Source: Carposina sasakii (taxonomy: Eukaryota; Arthropoda; Insecta; Lepidoptera; Carposinidae). From it: DNA of 64,000 nt. Position 1 is the first letter of the stretch; every line of letters begins with the position of its first letter. Under the pieces are notes generated by a model. The model was not told the DNA's origin and did not search any database. It worked only from the letters and a program-made list of their open reading frames with translations. The position numbers were made by a program, and so were the translations under genes. This document shows, in pieces, positions 1-11,261 of this stretch. Where the stretch lies: contig CP053153.1 of assembly GCA_014607495.2 (NCBI GenBank), positions 5,952,001 to 6,016,000 on the forward strand, written 5' to 3'.

Positions 1-100
1 GTACCCATCCCATGTGGCCCGTGTGTCGAAGGCTGTATCTGTCGCGATGGATACCTTCGCCTTGATAATGGAACCTGTGTTCCACAGAAAGAATGCCCAT
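1..100 (+). CDS. TIL exon, type A, partial copy 0
   Basis: The window opens inside this exon. The visible codons run from the fifth cysteine region to the terminal cysteine (CGPCVEGC, then NGTC and the last Cys), followed by gtaagt at 101. The sequence is nearly identical to the later type A copies, with a K-E-C in place of K-Q-C near the end. NGT is a potential N-glycosylation sequon. Confidence 0.85.
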
Positions 101-3100
101 GTAAGTAGATCTTACATCTCTTTTCTTATAATTTAACGAAATCATATACCTATAGATGAAAATTCTTTTTTTATTTGTAATCTTTTTTTCGTCCAGCATG
201 CAAAGGTGACCAAAACGCTCATCCCGGCTGCGGGATCAATTGTGGTCAGCGCTGCTCAGACTATAAAAAGACAGTAGACCCGAGGTCATGTAATGACATT
301 TGCGATCCCAGTGGATGCGATTGTGATAAAGGATATTACCTAAACCCGAAAACTGGAAAATGTGTATTACCTTGTGACTGCCGTAAGTAACATACATACT
401 TATATAATATTCAATACGATAAATATTTATTACAATACGAAAGTCAATGTATTACTATCTAAGATACATTATACAAATTTAAAACATTTTGTTTTCTTCA
501 GCACCAGTATGTCCTGTAAACGAAGTGTACAACAGTTGCGTAAACAACGTCACTACTCCACAAAACTGTTCACAATACGGATACCCAGTAACGGTACCCA
601 TTCCATGTGGCCCGTGTGTCGAAGGCTGTATCTGTCGCGATGGATACCTTCGCCTTGATAATGGAACCTGTGTTCCACAGAAACAATGCCCATGTAAGTA
701 AATCTTACATCTCTTTTCTTATAATTTAACGAAATCATATAGATGAAAATTCTTTTAATATTTGTAATCTTTTTTTCGTCCAGCATGCAAAGGTGACCAA
801 AACGCTCATCCCGGCTGCGGCATCAATTGTGGGCAGCGCTGCTCAGACTATAAAAAGACAGTAGACCCGAGGTCATGTAATGACATTTGCGATCCCAGTG
901 GATGCGATTGTGATAAAGGATATTACCTAAACCCGAAAACTGGAAAATGTGTATTACCTTGTGACTGCCGTAAGTAACATACATACTTATATAATATTCA
1001 ATACGATAAATATTTATTACAATACGAAAGTCAATGTATTACTATCTAAGATACATTATACAAATTTAAAACATTTTGTTTTCTTCAGCACCAGTATGTC
1101 CTGTAAACGAAGTGTACAACAGTTGCGTAAACAACGTCACTACTCCACAAAACTGTTCACAATACGGATACCCAGTAACGGTACCCATCCCATGTGGCCC
1201 GTGTGTCGAAGGCTGTATCTGTCGCGATGGATACCTTCGCCTTGATAATGGAACCTGTGTTCCACAGAAACAATGCCCATGTAAGTAAATCTTACATCTC
1301 TTTTCTTATAATTTAACGAAATCATATAGATGAAAATTCTTTTAATATTTGTAATCTTTTTTTCGTCCAGCATGCAAAGGTGACCAAAACGCTCATCCCG
1401 GCTGCGGCATCAATTGTGGGCAGCGCTGCTCAGACTATAATAAGAAAGTAGACCCGAGGTTATGTAATGATATCTGCGATCCCAATGGATGCGATTGTGA
1501 TAAAGGATATTACCTAAACCCGAAAACTGGAAAATGTGTATTACCTTGTGACTGCCGTAAGTAACATACATACTTATATAATATTCAATATGATAAATAT
1601 TTATTACAATACGAAAGTCAATTTATTAGGTACTTGCTAAGATACGATAAGATTTGCTGCGTTGTGCCGGCAGAGTAGAGTTTGTACCACACCATATCTG
1701 CCCGTGGGTATCGTACGAGGCGATTAAGGGTTTCCGGGAGGCGGGCAGCATTGCCAAAGACGAGCTAAGATACATTATTCAAATTTAAAACATTTTGTTT
1801 TCTTACAGCACCAGTATGTCCTGTAAACGAAGTGTACAACAGTTGCGTAAACAACGTCACTACTCCACAAAACTGTTCACAATACGGATACCCAGTAACG
1901 GTACCCATCCCATGTGGCCCTTGCGTCGAAGGCTGTATCTGTCGCGATGGATACCTTCGTCTTGATAATGGAACCTGTGTTCCACGGAAACAATGCCCTT
2001 GTAAGTAAATCTTACATCCCTTTTTATAATTTAACGAAATCATATACATACCTATAGATGAAAATTCTTTTTTTATTTGTAATCTTTTTTTTCGTCCAGC
2101 ATGCAAAGGTGACCAAAACGCTCATCCCGGCTGCGGGATCAATTGTGGTCAGCGCTGCTCAGACTATAATAAAACAGTAGACCCGAGGTCGTGTAATGAC
2201 ATTTGCGATCCCAATGGATGCGATTGTGATAAAGGATATTACCTAAACCCGAAAACTGGAAAATGTGTATTACCTTGTGACTGCCGTAAGTAACATACAT
2301 ACTTATATAATATTCAATACGATAAATATTTATTACAATACGAAAGTCAATCTATTACTATCTAAGATACATTATACAAATTTAAAACATTTTGTTTTCT
2401 TACAGCACCAGTATGTCCTGTAAACGAAGTGTACAACAGTTGCGTAAACAACGTCACTATTCCACAAAACTGTTCACAATACGGATACCCAGTAACGGTA
2501 CCCATCCCATGTGGCCCGTGTGTCGAAGGCTGTATCTGCCGCGATGGATACCTTCGCCTTGATAATGGAACCTGTGTTCCACAGAAACTATGCCCTTGTA
2601 AGTAATCATAGTGTTCTGAAATTGATAGTCAAATCAAGGGTAGTTGCACTATCTATAACTATTCTAAGTCCAAACTGTCGTTTTTTGAAATCATCAATAT
2701 ACCACTTTCTGATCATGATATAATTTTTATCATCAATACACCCAGCTAAAACGATGAGACCCACAACATTTTTCACGTTATGTCTAACTTTCTTTTAAGC
2801 ATGCAAAGGTGATCCAAATGCGCACCCAGGATGTGGCATCAACTGTGGACAACGCTGCTCAGACTACCAGAAACCTGATCCAAACCGACCATGTGTCGAT
2901 GCATGTGACCTCAGCGGCTGTGACTGTGACCCAGGCTATGTTCAAGATGAAAACACCTTGAAATGTATTCTGCCTTGTGACTGCAGTAAGTACGATATTA
3001 ATATTACATTTCTTTTTAATTTATTTACAATCAATCATTACATAGAAATGTAAGAAACAGAAACAACACTTAAACCATTGAGGTTTGTATGTGGTGCAGT

Positions 3101-4220
3101 CTGCTAATTAAAAATTAGGTGCCATTGTTATGTAAAATATAGATCATAATACATTTGACCAGAATAATAAATACCTACTTATTAAATTAATCGTTATAGC
3201 TACGAATAGGTTAGTGGAATGCAGTTCTCAAGAATTCAATCACCTAGTTTTGTGATATATAATGATTTAAGTTTATACATACAACTTACAATAACGTTGC
3301 TTTGGTCTGAATTCCCCAGTTTAGTCACTTCTTTTTAATTCCGCAGTAATTACCCAAAGTAGAATATATCTATATCTATTTCTTTTTTGTGTTTATCCTA
3401 TCGACCAAAAATTTTCCACATGTAGTGACTCTTAATATTAATTTGTTGCGATAGCTACTATTAATTTTTACAATGAAAATTTCCTTGGTATAGGGGGCAA
3501 TATATTTATTCATGCCGTAAAATTTTGATCTTATATATTTATTAAATTCGTTTGTTTAGAAAAATCCTGCTCAATCAAGAACGAAGTGTACGACCCATGC
3601 CCTGCTAGTTGTCCTTCTCGTACCTGCGGCATCGATGATCGCTTAGTCAGATGTGGCACACCACCAAAGCCACCGAACTGCCCACCAGGCAAATGTCGCT
3701 GTGCTGATGGTTTCTTCAGGAGTAATGATGGACAATGTGTTAAATGGGAGGACTGCCGTAAGTATAATTACTATATCTTTATATTCAATTGCAATGCTAA
3801 TCGTATGCTTGGGCTAGGAACAATAATATTGATGGAATCTAATGGTGTAAGTTTAAGCGATGGATGATCCTATTCATCGTATTATAAACATAATAATATC
3901 GTTTTGATATTCAGCCATTTGATACAATATTATGCTAAGATCAATATTAACATTTACATACTTCAGTTACTACATCATTAACATGATATATTAATTTGAC
4001 AGCCAAATGTCCGAATCCCAACGAAATATATGACCCCTGCCCAAAAGACTGTCCACCGGAAGATTGCGGTGTTGACTCGAGATTGATACTTTGTGCAGTC
4101 CCACCTAAATTGGGGGATCCAAAATGCAAACCTAGATGTCGCTGTGCAGATGGATACAAGAGAAACAGCAAAAAAGTTTGCATACGTCAAGAACTTTGTC
4201 CAAAAATAAAAACATGTTAG
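1..4220 (+). CDS. Gene model 1: multi-TIL-domain secreted protein, 5' end outside window
   Basis: Twelve exons are visible: 1-100 (partial), 197-382, 502-693, 784-969, 1089-1280, 1371-1556, 1809-2000, 2100-2285, 2406-2597, 2800-2985, 3560-3757 and 4003-4220. Each has AG/GT borders in phase 1 and encodes one TIL-type cysteine-rich domain. The last exon ends at TAG 4218-4220, followed by AATAAA at 4259 and 4271. TIL domains are small extracellular disulfide modules, many inhibiting serine proteases; long TIL arrays also occur in zonadhesin- and mucin-like proteins. The signal peptide and start lie upstream. Exon 3560-3757 could also splice onward to 4577, so this may be one 3' end of a larger alternatively spliced gene. 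Domain family is certain, gene borders less so. Confidence 0.85.
197..382 (+). CDS. TIL exon, type B, copy 1
   Basis: This 186-nt exon follows a pyrimidine tract ending in tccag and ends before gtaagt. It encodes a TIL variant with motifs NAHPGCG, NCGQRCSDY, GCDCDKGYY and VLPCDC. It has eleven cysteines, one more than the usual ten; the extra one is the penultimate Cys in VLPCDC. Confidence 0.88.
502..693 (+). CDS. TIL exon, type A, copy 1
   Basis: This 192-nt exon has acceptor cttcag and donor gtaagt. The domain starts PVCPVNEVYNSC and ends GTCVPQKQC. Only nine cysteines are present: the usual third Cys is replaced (NNVT where related exons have NNPC), and only Gly-Pro separates the fifth and sixth cysteines, where the inhibitory loop normally lies. 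It may therefore be structural rather than inhibitory. Confidence 0.9.
784..969 (+). CDS. TIL exon, type B, copy 2
   Basis: 186 nt, almost the same as the exon 587 bp upstream, with the same phase-1 borders. It has eleven cysteines, ending VLPCDC. Confidence 0.9.
1089..1280 (+). CDS. TIL exon, type A, copy 2
   Basis: 192 nt, differing from the copy at 502-693 by about one base; period 587 bp. Nine cysteines, third Cys missing. Confidence 0.9.
1371..1556 (+). CDS. TIL exon, type B, copy 3
   Basis: 186 nt. It differs slightly from copies 1 and 2 (for example NKKVDPRLC and DPNGC), showing that divergence has begun. Eleven cysteines. The following intron carries a repeat insertion. Confidence 0.9.
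1637..1773 (-). mobile_element. SINE-like repeat insertion in one intron copy, with 9-bp target duplication
   Basis: The intron after 1556 is about 133 bp longer than its paralogues. The extra sequence (about 1646-1764) is the reverse complement of the 3' half of the dispersed repeat at 56,290-56,549 and 61,188-61,453. It is flanked by CTAAGATAC at 1637-1645 and again at 1765-1773, which fits a target-site duplication. No other copy of this intron has it, so it inserted after the tandem duplication. Confidence 0.8.
1809..2000 (+). CDS. TIL exon, type A, copy 3
   Basis: 192 nt, acceptor ttacag, donor gtaagt. Same nine-cysteine type A domain; Q-K near the end becomes R-K. Confidence 0.9.
2100..2285 (+). 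CDS. TIL exon, type B, copy 4
   Basis: 186 nt, eleven cysteines, with DYNKTVDPRSC in the middle. Same phase-1 borders. Confidence 0.9.
2406..2597 (+). CDS. TIL exon, type A, copy 4
   Basis: 192 nt, nine cysteines. The downstream intron no longer matches the 587-bp unit, so this is the last member of the young tandem array. Confidence 0.9.
2800..2985 (+). CDS. TIL exon, type B, diverged copy 5
   Basis: 186 nt. It keeps the B-type pattern (NAHPGCGINCGQRCSDY, GCDCDPGY, LPCDC) but differs at many middle residues and its introns are unrelated. Eleven cysteines. It is likely the older founder copy at the edge of the array. Confidence 0.9.
3560..3757 (+). CDS. TIL exon, type C
   Basis: 198 nt; acceptor tttag and donor gtaagt. 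Canonical ten cysteines: NEVYDPCPASCPSRTCG, a Pro-rich stretch before the sixth Cys, then KCRCADGFF and GQCVKWEDC. The exon at 19,854-20,051 is a close paralogue in the second array. Confidence 0.9.
4003..4220 (+). CDS. Terminal TIL exon with stop codon
   Basis: After acceptor gacag this exon encodes a ten-cysteine TIL domain (NEIYDPCPKDC, CRCADGYKR) and a short tail PKIKTC ending in TAG at 4218-4220. No donor follows the last domain cysteine. The tail adds an eleventh cysteine. Confidence 0.85.
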
Positions 4221-4258
4221 GGTTTTTGGAGAGAACCTCAGCACATTTTGGAAATTTG

Positions 4259-4276
4259 AATAAAATGATTAATAAA
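4259..4276 (+). terminator. PolyA signals of gene model 1
   Basis: Two AATAAA hexamers, at 4259-4264 and 4271-4276, lie 39-56 bases after the TAG and fit a transcript 3' end. Confidence 0.65.
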
Positions 4277-4576
4277 AATTGTATGTTTTATTTACGAAAT
4301 TCTTTGTTTTTACCGACGCGATGGACCCGGGTTTTTGTTTCAAATATTTATACTTAAGTGATTTTTATACTTTTTATAGTTATTCCGTATTAAGCAGAAC
4401 CTTGTAAAAACTTTAACGGTAGTTCATATTATTTACGAACACTTTTATACTTCAAAAAATACACAACACTATGGTAATTATTTTGGTATTTATTTATTAG
4501 CGTATGTTATTGCACAATTGCTAATTTTTTTTTTTTTTTTGTAATCTTTATTGACTAGTTTTTTATTTTTCTACAG

Positions 4577-4756
4577 CAAAGTGCACTGGCCAGAATGAAT
4601 ACTACGACAGTTGTCCCCCCGCCTGTTATCCCAAAGACTGTGAAGACATCGGCCTCCAGTTTAAATGTCCACCAAAACCTTGTAACGGCACCTGCAGATG
4701 CTTGGACGGATACTACAGGAATAAAATTGGACAATGTATTACGAAAGAACAATGTT
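4577..4756 (+). CDS. TIL exon, type D
   Basis: 180 nt; acceptor ctacag, donor gtaagt, phase 1. Ten cysteines with NEYYDSCPPACYPKDC, NGTCRCLDGYYR and KEQC. Type D is repeated at 8128-8337. Confidence 0.9.
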
Positions 4757-5596
4757 GTAAGTTGAATTTTGGTGTTATCACAAAATTATTTTATAGAAAC
4801 CCATACTCACCCTATCGGACTCATTCCAACATTATATTTACGAAGTCTCCTAATGCATCATATATTAGGAATCTTTAAATACGTAAAACTCATCATCACG
4901 ACTGGTAGTACCTATACAGGTGATTTTTGGTCGTCAACGATCCCGAAAACTACGGAATCTCCTCATCATTACGATCATTTTTCTCCATAGAAGCACACCT
5001 GGGAAGTGTCTGGTTTCCAAAATATTAGGGTCCAAAGTTGAGTAAATAGACAGCGTTTTTCTGCATAAATGCACATTGACGCGTATAGCAAGAAGTCTAT
5101 GAAAAAACTAGCATAAACACTGGACACTATAAATTTCGCCCGATCAAGTAATTTAAAAAAAAAATTAAAATATTTACATCGTTTCCCAACATTTTTTTGG
5201 CATAAATTTACTTTATTTGATGTATAGTGTACGTACCCTTCGTTAAGAGTGGCCACGAAAAAACATCCTGTATATTTGTCTCTTATTTATTGTGATCAGA
5301 AGTTATCCGATTCAAGAGTACCATTGACCAATATCTGACCAATCTTTTACTATTAGAAAAAAATATAAACAGGAACTAAAACTTAATCATTTATATACAT
5401 TTCAGGTAAATGCAATGGACCTCATGAGTATTTTTCCTGCGGTGTGGCCTGCGATAACGTATGTGCAACCTTGAGTATACAGAACCAAACCAACTGTCCA
5501 ATTGTGAACAAGAGATGCAATGAAATGTGCTACTGTGAACAAGGCTACGCTAGAGATAAGAATAATGTGTGTGTACCGTTCAAGGAATGCTGTTAG
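4577..5596 (+). CDS. Gene model 2: two-exon TIL segment with its own stop
   Basis: Exons 4577-4756 and 5406-5596 join in phase 1 across an intron that contains a MITE. The joined product is two TIL domains ending in Cys-Cys-stop. No upstream start or signal-peptide exon is visible between 4220 and 4577, so these are best read as an alternative 3' end of gene 1, reached by splicing from 3757 past the exon at 4003. A separate gene with an unseen first exon cannot be excluded. Confidence 0.7.
4915..5272 (+). mobile_element. Mariner-type MITE, family M1, copy 1 (in intron)
   Basis: About 358 bp with ends TACAGGTGATTTTTGG and ACATCCTGTA in inverted orientation, which fits TA target duplication. 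Closely matching copies lie at 18,443-18,829, 29,266-29,609 and 54,781-55,162. Non-coding. Confidence 0.8.
5406..5596 (+). CDS. Terminal TIL exon, type E, with stop codon
   Basis: Acceptor ttcag; it opens with the last two bases of a split Cys codon and encodes [27 protein letters not shown] and PFKECC, then TAG at 5594-5596. The type E pattern recurs at 11,318-11,503, where the stop is replaced by a donor site. Confidence 0.88.
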
Positions 5597-5607
5597 TTGG
5601 ATGATTT

Positions 5608-5613
5608 AATAAA
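5608..5613 (+). terminator. PolyA signal of gene model 2
   Basis: AATAAA lies 12 bases after the TAG at 5596, close but plausible for an insect 3' end. Confidence 0.55.
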
Positions 5614-5728
5614 CTAAATGGAGATTAACAATTGCTTATTTTTATTTCGAAGTACATCCTTTAGATTATTTTTGGTGTGTTATGATAAAAAAACTTGATG
5701 AATACTTTCTATTTATAAAAGTTATCTC

Positions 5729-6033
5729 TTTTCCACCAGAGATGTGCTATGCGGCTATACTGCGAAGATGTGAAATCTACGCTACGAAAATATGTGACCG
5801 TTTCCACTAATACTAAGCTGTGTAGCTGTGCAAGGAAGATGCGCTATGAAGATGCGCCGCCGCAAAATAGCTGCGCGATTAAGATGCGCAGCTTTAGCTA
5901 TGCGATATATCGATAGTAGGGAAGCAGCGAGGGCCCATAGCTGGCATCCAATGAATATGTGCATCAATAAATATGATTGGTCGATATCAAACGCATCCAT
6001 AGCAGCGTAGCATAGCACATCTCTGGCGGAAAA
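5729..6033. mobile_element. MITE with about 40-bp imperfect terminal inverted repeats
   Basis: The left end, TTTTCCACCAGAGATGTGCT, matches the reverse complement of the right end around 5995-6033 (agcacatctctggcggaaaa). The 305-bp element has no coding capacity; ORFs on either strand inside it are by-products. Confidence 0.75.
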
Positions 6034-7346
6034 GCACCCTTAAGCTTGGGTTTCAGTACTATAGTGTAGATATTGATTCCATAGATTGCGCAATGCGGTG
6101 ATTAACTTAATTTCTTTCAAGGGCATACTTTGGTTCTAAAGAAATTCAGAAATGTCTTCCTGCCAGACTTCGTTGCCGCGCTGATGTCATATGTAACACC
6201 AGCAAAGAGCAAATAAGAACTCACGTAACAAGGGTTTTGTGTGCGCTGTATTCGTTCACATATTATGACTTTACGTTCGCGGTGAGAACAAAATAGTGGA
6301 AGTCGGAGACAAAAGTTTCATTCCAAACTTTTAGAAGAAAATAGCCGATTGCATTTATGAGGATTGCCGATTAGTACAATCGATCAAATGGTTAACTACC
6401 TATACTAGTCTAGGAAAAGTTGAAGTGATATTATTTTAATAAATGCCTCTTACAACTTTGATCATTTATAATTATTTAATAGTTACGTATTTCTTAGAAA
6501 TATTTTAGCTCTAGTTTCTATTTTAACCCCTTCTCTTTATCTTAAAATAGTATAATTGGCAATTAGCCTGCCGCCTGCTTGATACCAAGCCTTTTTGCTA
6601 TGAATAACTAATGATATGATGATATACTTACATGAATCATATTCGGTGGTCCGAGCCCAGGGGGCCAATTCTCGAAAAGTCTCGAGTTGGAACGAAACCG
6701 AAACGGAATCGTTGCAGACGCTCAGAGCAAAGCAATAATTACTTTATGGTGACGTAATAAGACACACTTCAGCAAGACACAGATATTAGTTTTTATTAAA
6801 TATAAAATAAATATAATAATATACAATGTATATAACTGTCATACTCGCGACCGATGCGTGATAAAATATACCTTATTACTTAAGCGGTAAGTATATATTG
6901 CTTCGCACCGTGAACGAGTACCAAAATTCCCTTGCTCAAGTAGCGTATACTGGTTAAATAAAACACAATATAAAGTACAAGAAGATCGTGTATTGTCAAA
7001 CCAATAATAACAACTTACGTTATTACTAAATAATCTTGATAGCGCGTTCCAAAAATCAATGACAGTCTAAACTAACGTCATCTATATCACAAGTTCAGAA
7101 CTAATTCTAATGCGTATGAACACACCGCGTTTCGTTAACGGTCCATTAGTGATTGCGTTTCGGCTCAAAAATTTTCAAGAATTACCCCCCTGGAACAATC
7201 CCATACTTTTCAAAGAATTATTGAAATCCAATTAGGTATTTCTGCTTCTATTTACGTCTTCTATTTTCTTCTAAATATGTTATGTTAAGAAAAAAAATGT
7301 ACTTCCATATGTCACCAAATTTAACAAATACATTTATCATTCACAG
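6034..7346. other. Intergenic or intronic stretch without recognised exon
   Basis: No TIL-type exon or hydrophobic start exon was found here. It is AT-rich and contains the inverted-repeat element at 6657-7193. If gene model 3 is independent, its promoter and first exon should lie here, but none is convincing. Confidence 0.5.
6657..7193. mobile_element. TIR element beginning CCAGGGGG
   Basis: The left end CCAGGGGGCCAATTCTCGAA pairs with the right end (reverse complement CCAGGGGGGTAATTCTTGAA). Length is 537 bp, AT-rich inside, with no ORF. The superfamily is not assigned and no clear target duplication is seen. Confidence 0.7.
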
Positions 7347-7544
7347 ATGAATGTAAATGCAAGCCTAGTGAAATATACTCCCCTTGTGCGAATGGTATCT
7401 GTCAACTACAGAATTGCTCACAAGCAGGCGACCCGATACCATTTTGTCCAGCTTTCCCCCAAAGTGATTGCATACCAGGCTGCATATGTCCACCCGGATA
7501 TTTGAGAGCTGTAAACGGAACCTGCATACCGAAGGATCAATGCC
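7347..7544 (+). CDS. TIL exon
   Basis: 198 nt; acceptor tcacag, donor gtaagt, phase 1. Motifs [26 protein letters not shown] and [10 protein letters not shown]. Eleven cysteines, with an additional Cys close to the first. Confidence 0.88.
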
Positions 7545-10500
7545 GTAAGTACCATAAAATATCCTACCTTTATTGAGAACCTATGAGAGTACTGTCTAAT
7601 AACCTATGTTTTATTTTGACATATTTTGTTACATTCCCCATCAATTTATATTCGATAACCTCAATGACAGCACCAATATGCCCATGAAATGAAATATACT
7701 CCAACTTTTCGAACAGAATCTGCCAATTACAGAACAGTTCGCAAATAAACATACTGTCCAGTTTTCCCACAAAGTGACCGTAAACCAGGATGCGAATGTG
7801 CACCCGGATATTTAATGGAACATGTATACCGAAAATTCGATGTTGTAATTTGCAAAAGAAAACTGTATTACTTTTCAGAAGTTCAAACCAACAGGATTAC
7901 AAGCTATCAGTATGACATAAGAGCCGACTAAATTTAGGGGCGTTCTCTCGAGCGACTAACCCCGCGAATAGTATATGTCGAAAGAAGGCAAACCCTTCTT
8001 GGAAACAACAATCATAATTCAAGTTAAAGATTTTATTTAAAAAATATAGATGGCTGAAACAGAGCTATTTATTAAAAAGAAGTTGATGAATTTATTTCCA
8101 ACAATTATAACAATATTAAATTTTCAGCTAAATGTACAGGACAAAATGAGGTGTATGACCTGTGCCCACCCAAGTGTCCTCCACAAACTTGTGAAAGCAT
8201 AGGAAAAACATACGCCTGTCCTGCTGTTATAATAAACTCAACCACTGGTCAACCAACAAAATGCAATGCCTCCTGTAGATGTAAAGACGGATATTATAGA
8301 AACAAAATCAATCAATGTATCAGCAAAGCAGATTGTTGTGAGTATTTTCTTGAAGTCGACCCTTTAAACGTATTTTTTATGCACTGCGTCTTAGATCAAA
8401 ATTATACTGTGGTAGATATACATACGCGTTCGAAAAATGAGAACTTCAAAAGTATACCAAAATTTTTGTATCAATACATACTTGTTGTATAATTGTTTAT
8501 ACTAAATTATTACTGAGTTTTGAATGAATGCCACGTTTGCTCTTCTGTTCACATTTTACTGTCGACTTACGTACGTACACTTGACATTGACCTGTACTCT
8601 GTGTACACATTTTTTTTTTTATATACAATTTTAATTTGATATTGACTTGTACCTACATTGTATAAGTAGGCAAGTAATATTTTTTTAAATCTAAATTATG
8701 CTATTAATTGAATTTTATACTTAGTGCTTAAGTTTTTTCATGATTAGTTAATTTAAATTTAAAGATGCCTTTTGTTTATTTATTTTTTTATTATTTTCAT
8801 GAGACACAAACAGTACTATTGCACAAATATATTTACAATTCATAAGTAGCACATACACCAGCAAAGGGTTTTTGTTAATATGTTACTTAATTTTGACAGT
8901 GTCACTGGGAGCTTATTTGATACTAGATATTTCTCCTTCCAAGCAATGACACTTCACTGAAATAGTGTAACAGTGATAGTAGAATCATGCGGCCTGTCAA
9001 GCCTATTGTTGGTTTTGCCATAAAGAAGAACTGACTTTAGCAGTTCTCCTAGGTTTCGTCTTAAGGCGACCATAACTGCTATTGATTGCTCCTTGGTAGC
9101 CATATAGCCCCGATATGCCAACTTATGCTTGACAAACCGTAACAAATCGTACCTTGGGGTTGGGGACCGTTGGTAGAAATTTTTTTGCAAATGTTCCTTA
9201 TTTTTGTTTATATTCATCTCAAATATCTAAATAAATATCATATTTTATCTAACTCTCAGTTTGGATTTAGGCCTAGAATATCAACAGAAGATGCGGTTAT
9301 TGCGCTTACTTCTACCGTCGCTGATAAAGTCGACGATGGAGGTAAGTGTATTGCGGTATTTCTGGATCTGAAAAAAGCTTTTGATACTGTATCCGTCTCC
9401 ATTCTTCTGCACCGGCTAGAGGATATAGGTGTAAGAGGACTACCTCTGAAACTACTTAAAAGTTACTTACATGAACGAAAACAGAGGGTAAAAATAGGAC
9501 ATGTTATTAGCTCTGAGCAAATTGTCACCTACGGTGTACCCCAGGGGAGTGTACTCGGTCCGACATTATTCCTTGTCTACATCAACAGCCTCTGTCTATG
9601 AAAATTGATAATGGCCACATCTTCTCATATGCAGATGATACTGCTATAGTATTCTCGGGAAAAACATGGGACAGTGTTCGTAAAAGCACAGAGAGTGGTC
9701 CATCTAAAGTAGGTGCCTGGTTGGATTCTCACTTATTAACACTAAATAGCTCTAAAACAAATTATATGTACATGACAATGAATGAACGATCACAGCCTTC
9801 AGCTAGCTATCAAATTAAAATACATAACTGTACAAACCGCTCCGACGCCAACTGCGGATGTATTACAATAAATAAAGTGCAAAACACTAAATATCTCGGT
9901 ATAATGTTGGACCAGCGGCTGTCTTGGCATTCTCATATAGAGCTTATCATGGGCAGAATTCGAAAAATTATCTGGACTTTCAAGGGACTGCGGAATATAG
10001 CCTCAAAAAACCTTTTAACGCAGATATATGTATCACTAGCTCAATCTATTCTGTCATACTGTCTACCAGTTTGGGGTGGAGCAAACAAAACTAAATTTCT
10101 GGAATTAGAGAGATCTCAAAGATCTCTACTTAAAGTTATGTACCGCAGACCTTTTAGATTTCCCACAGAGACGCTTTATCTGACATCTGACCTTCTATCT
10201 GTAAGAAAATTATATATTTTGAACATCATACTTTTAAAACACAGAAATCTTCCCTTTTCTGGCAATAGTAACAAGAGAAGAAGGCATTGTGTAGCACCTG
10301 TGCCTAGAGTAAAATCAACCTACGCCAAAAGACAGTACACTAGACAATCAGCTCGCATATACAATAAAATAAATAAAATACTTAATATCTACCCATTGTC
10401 ATATTTTAAAACTAAAGAGAGAGTTACTAATTGGTTAAAGAATAAAAGTTATAGCGATGTAGAAGATATTGTCCAGACGATTTCGTTGCAATAAAGTTAA

Positions 10501-11215
10501 AACTCACCCACATACATTATATAAGTACATGCCTATATTAAATATAATAATACACACACATGCACATATAGTCAGCCACATACATATTTTTGTAAATTCT
10601 AAATTAAGTACATACTTACCTATAATTTTATTTTCATGCTATGTAAAAGCCATGTTATGGAAGAGCGAGTTCTCCTAGCACAAGCAAATTATTGCTTAAA
10701 TGGAGATCTTAAACTTCGTTTTGTTGTGAATACTTTGAGAATGAAATAATTTTTTTTTATTTTTTTATTTTTTTTTATTTATTCATCTACTTTTTTGTGT
10801 TGTTGTCTGGTAGCGGTTTCATTTTAAGATGCGAACATACCTATATATAAAAATGACAATAGACAAAAAAGTTTTATATGCTTTGATGTCGCATAAATGA
10901 TTTGATTTTGATTTTGAGAAGCTACTACCTATCTCCTATAATGATGCTGTATAATCCAACTTTTTGTGTTATTTTATAAAATATTTATGTGTATGTGTAT
11001 TTATTTAGTTATTTTGTATGTACTTATTTCATTGTTGAATTATATTGTTTTTTGATAGGTGTTTTTTTTTATAATTTGGATGTACACGTATGATTCTTAC
11101 ATTAACCAATCACAAAATGTTAATTGGTTATCTGGAAGAAATCTCTGTCAGAGATAAGCTCGCCTTTGTACATTATCTTTTTAATAAAATTATCATTTGT
11201 ATATCAATTATCATT

Positions 11216-11261
<46 letters not shown>

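Noticed and set aside
362..1245. Pair of 98-codon plus-strand ORFs at 362-658 and 949-1245 as genes
   Set aside because: They start in introns and cross type A exons out of frame; their near identity only reflects the tandem duplication.
553..1373. Minus-strand ORFs at 553-786 and 1140-1373
   Set aside because: Antisense to type A exons and introns; no protein features, repeated only because the DNA is duplicated.
100..2600. An extra cysteine after the last TIL Cys in type A (reading CPCK)
   Set aside because: That Cys comes from reading into the intron (T then GT of the donor). After splicing the codon is Ser, giving CPSCKGD.
5828..6010. 60-codon ORF rich in Arg and Ala
   Set aside because: Lies entirely inside a MITE with inverted ends; no family features.
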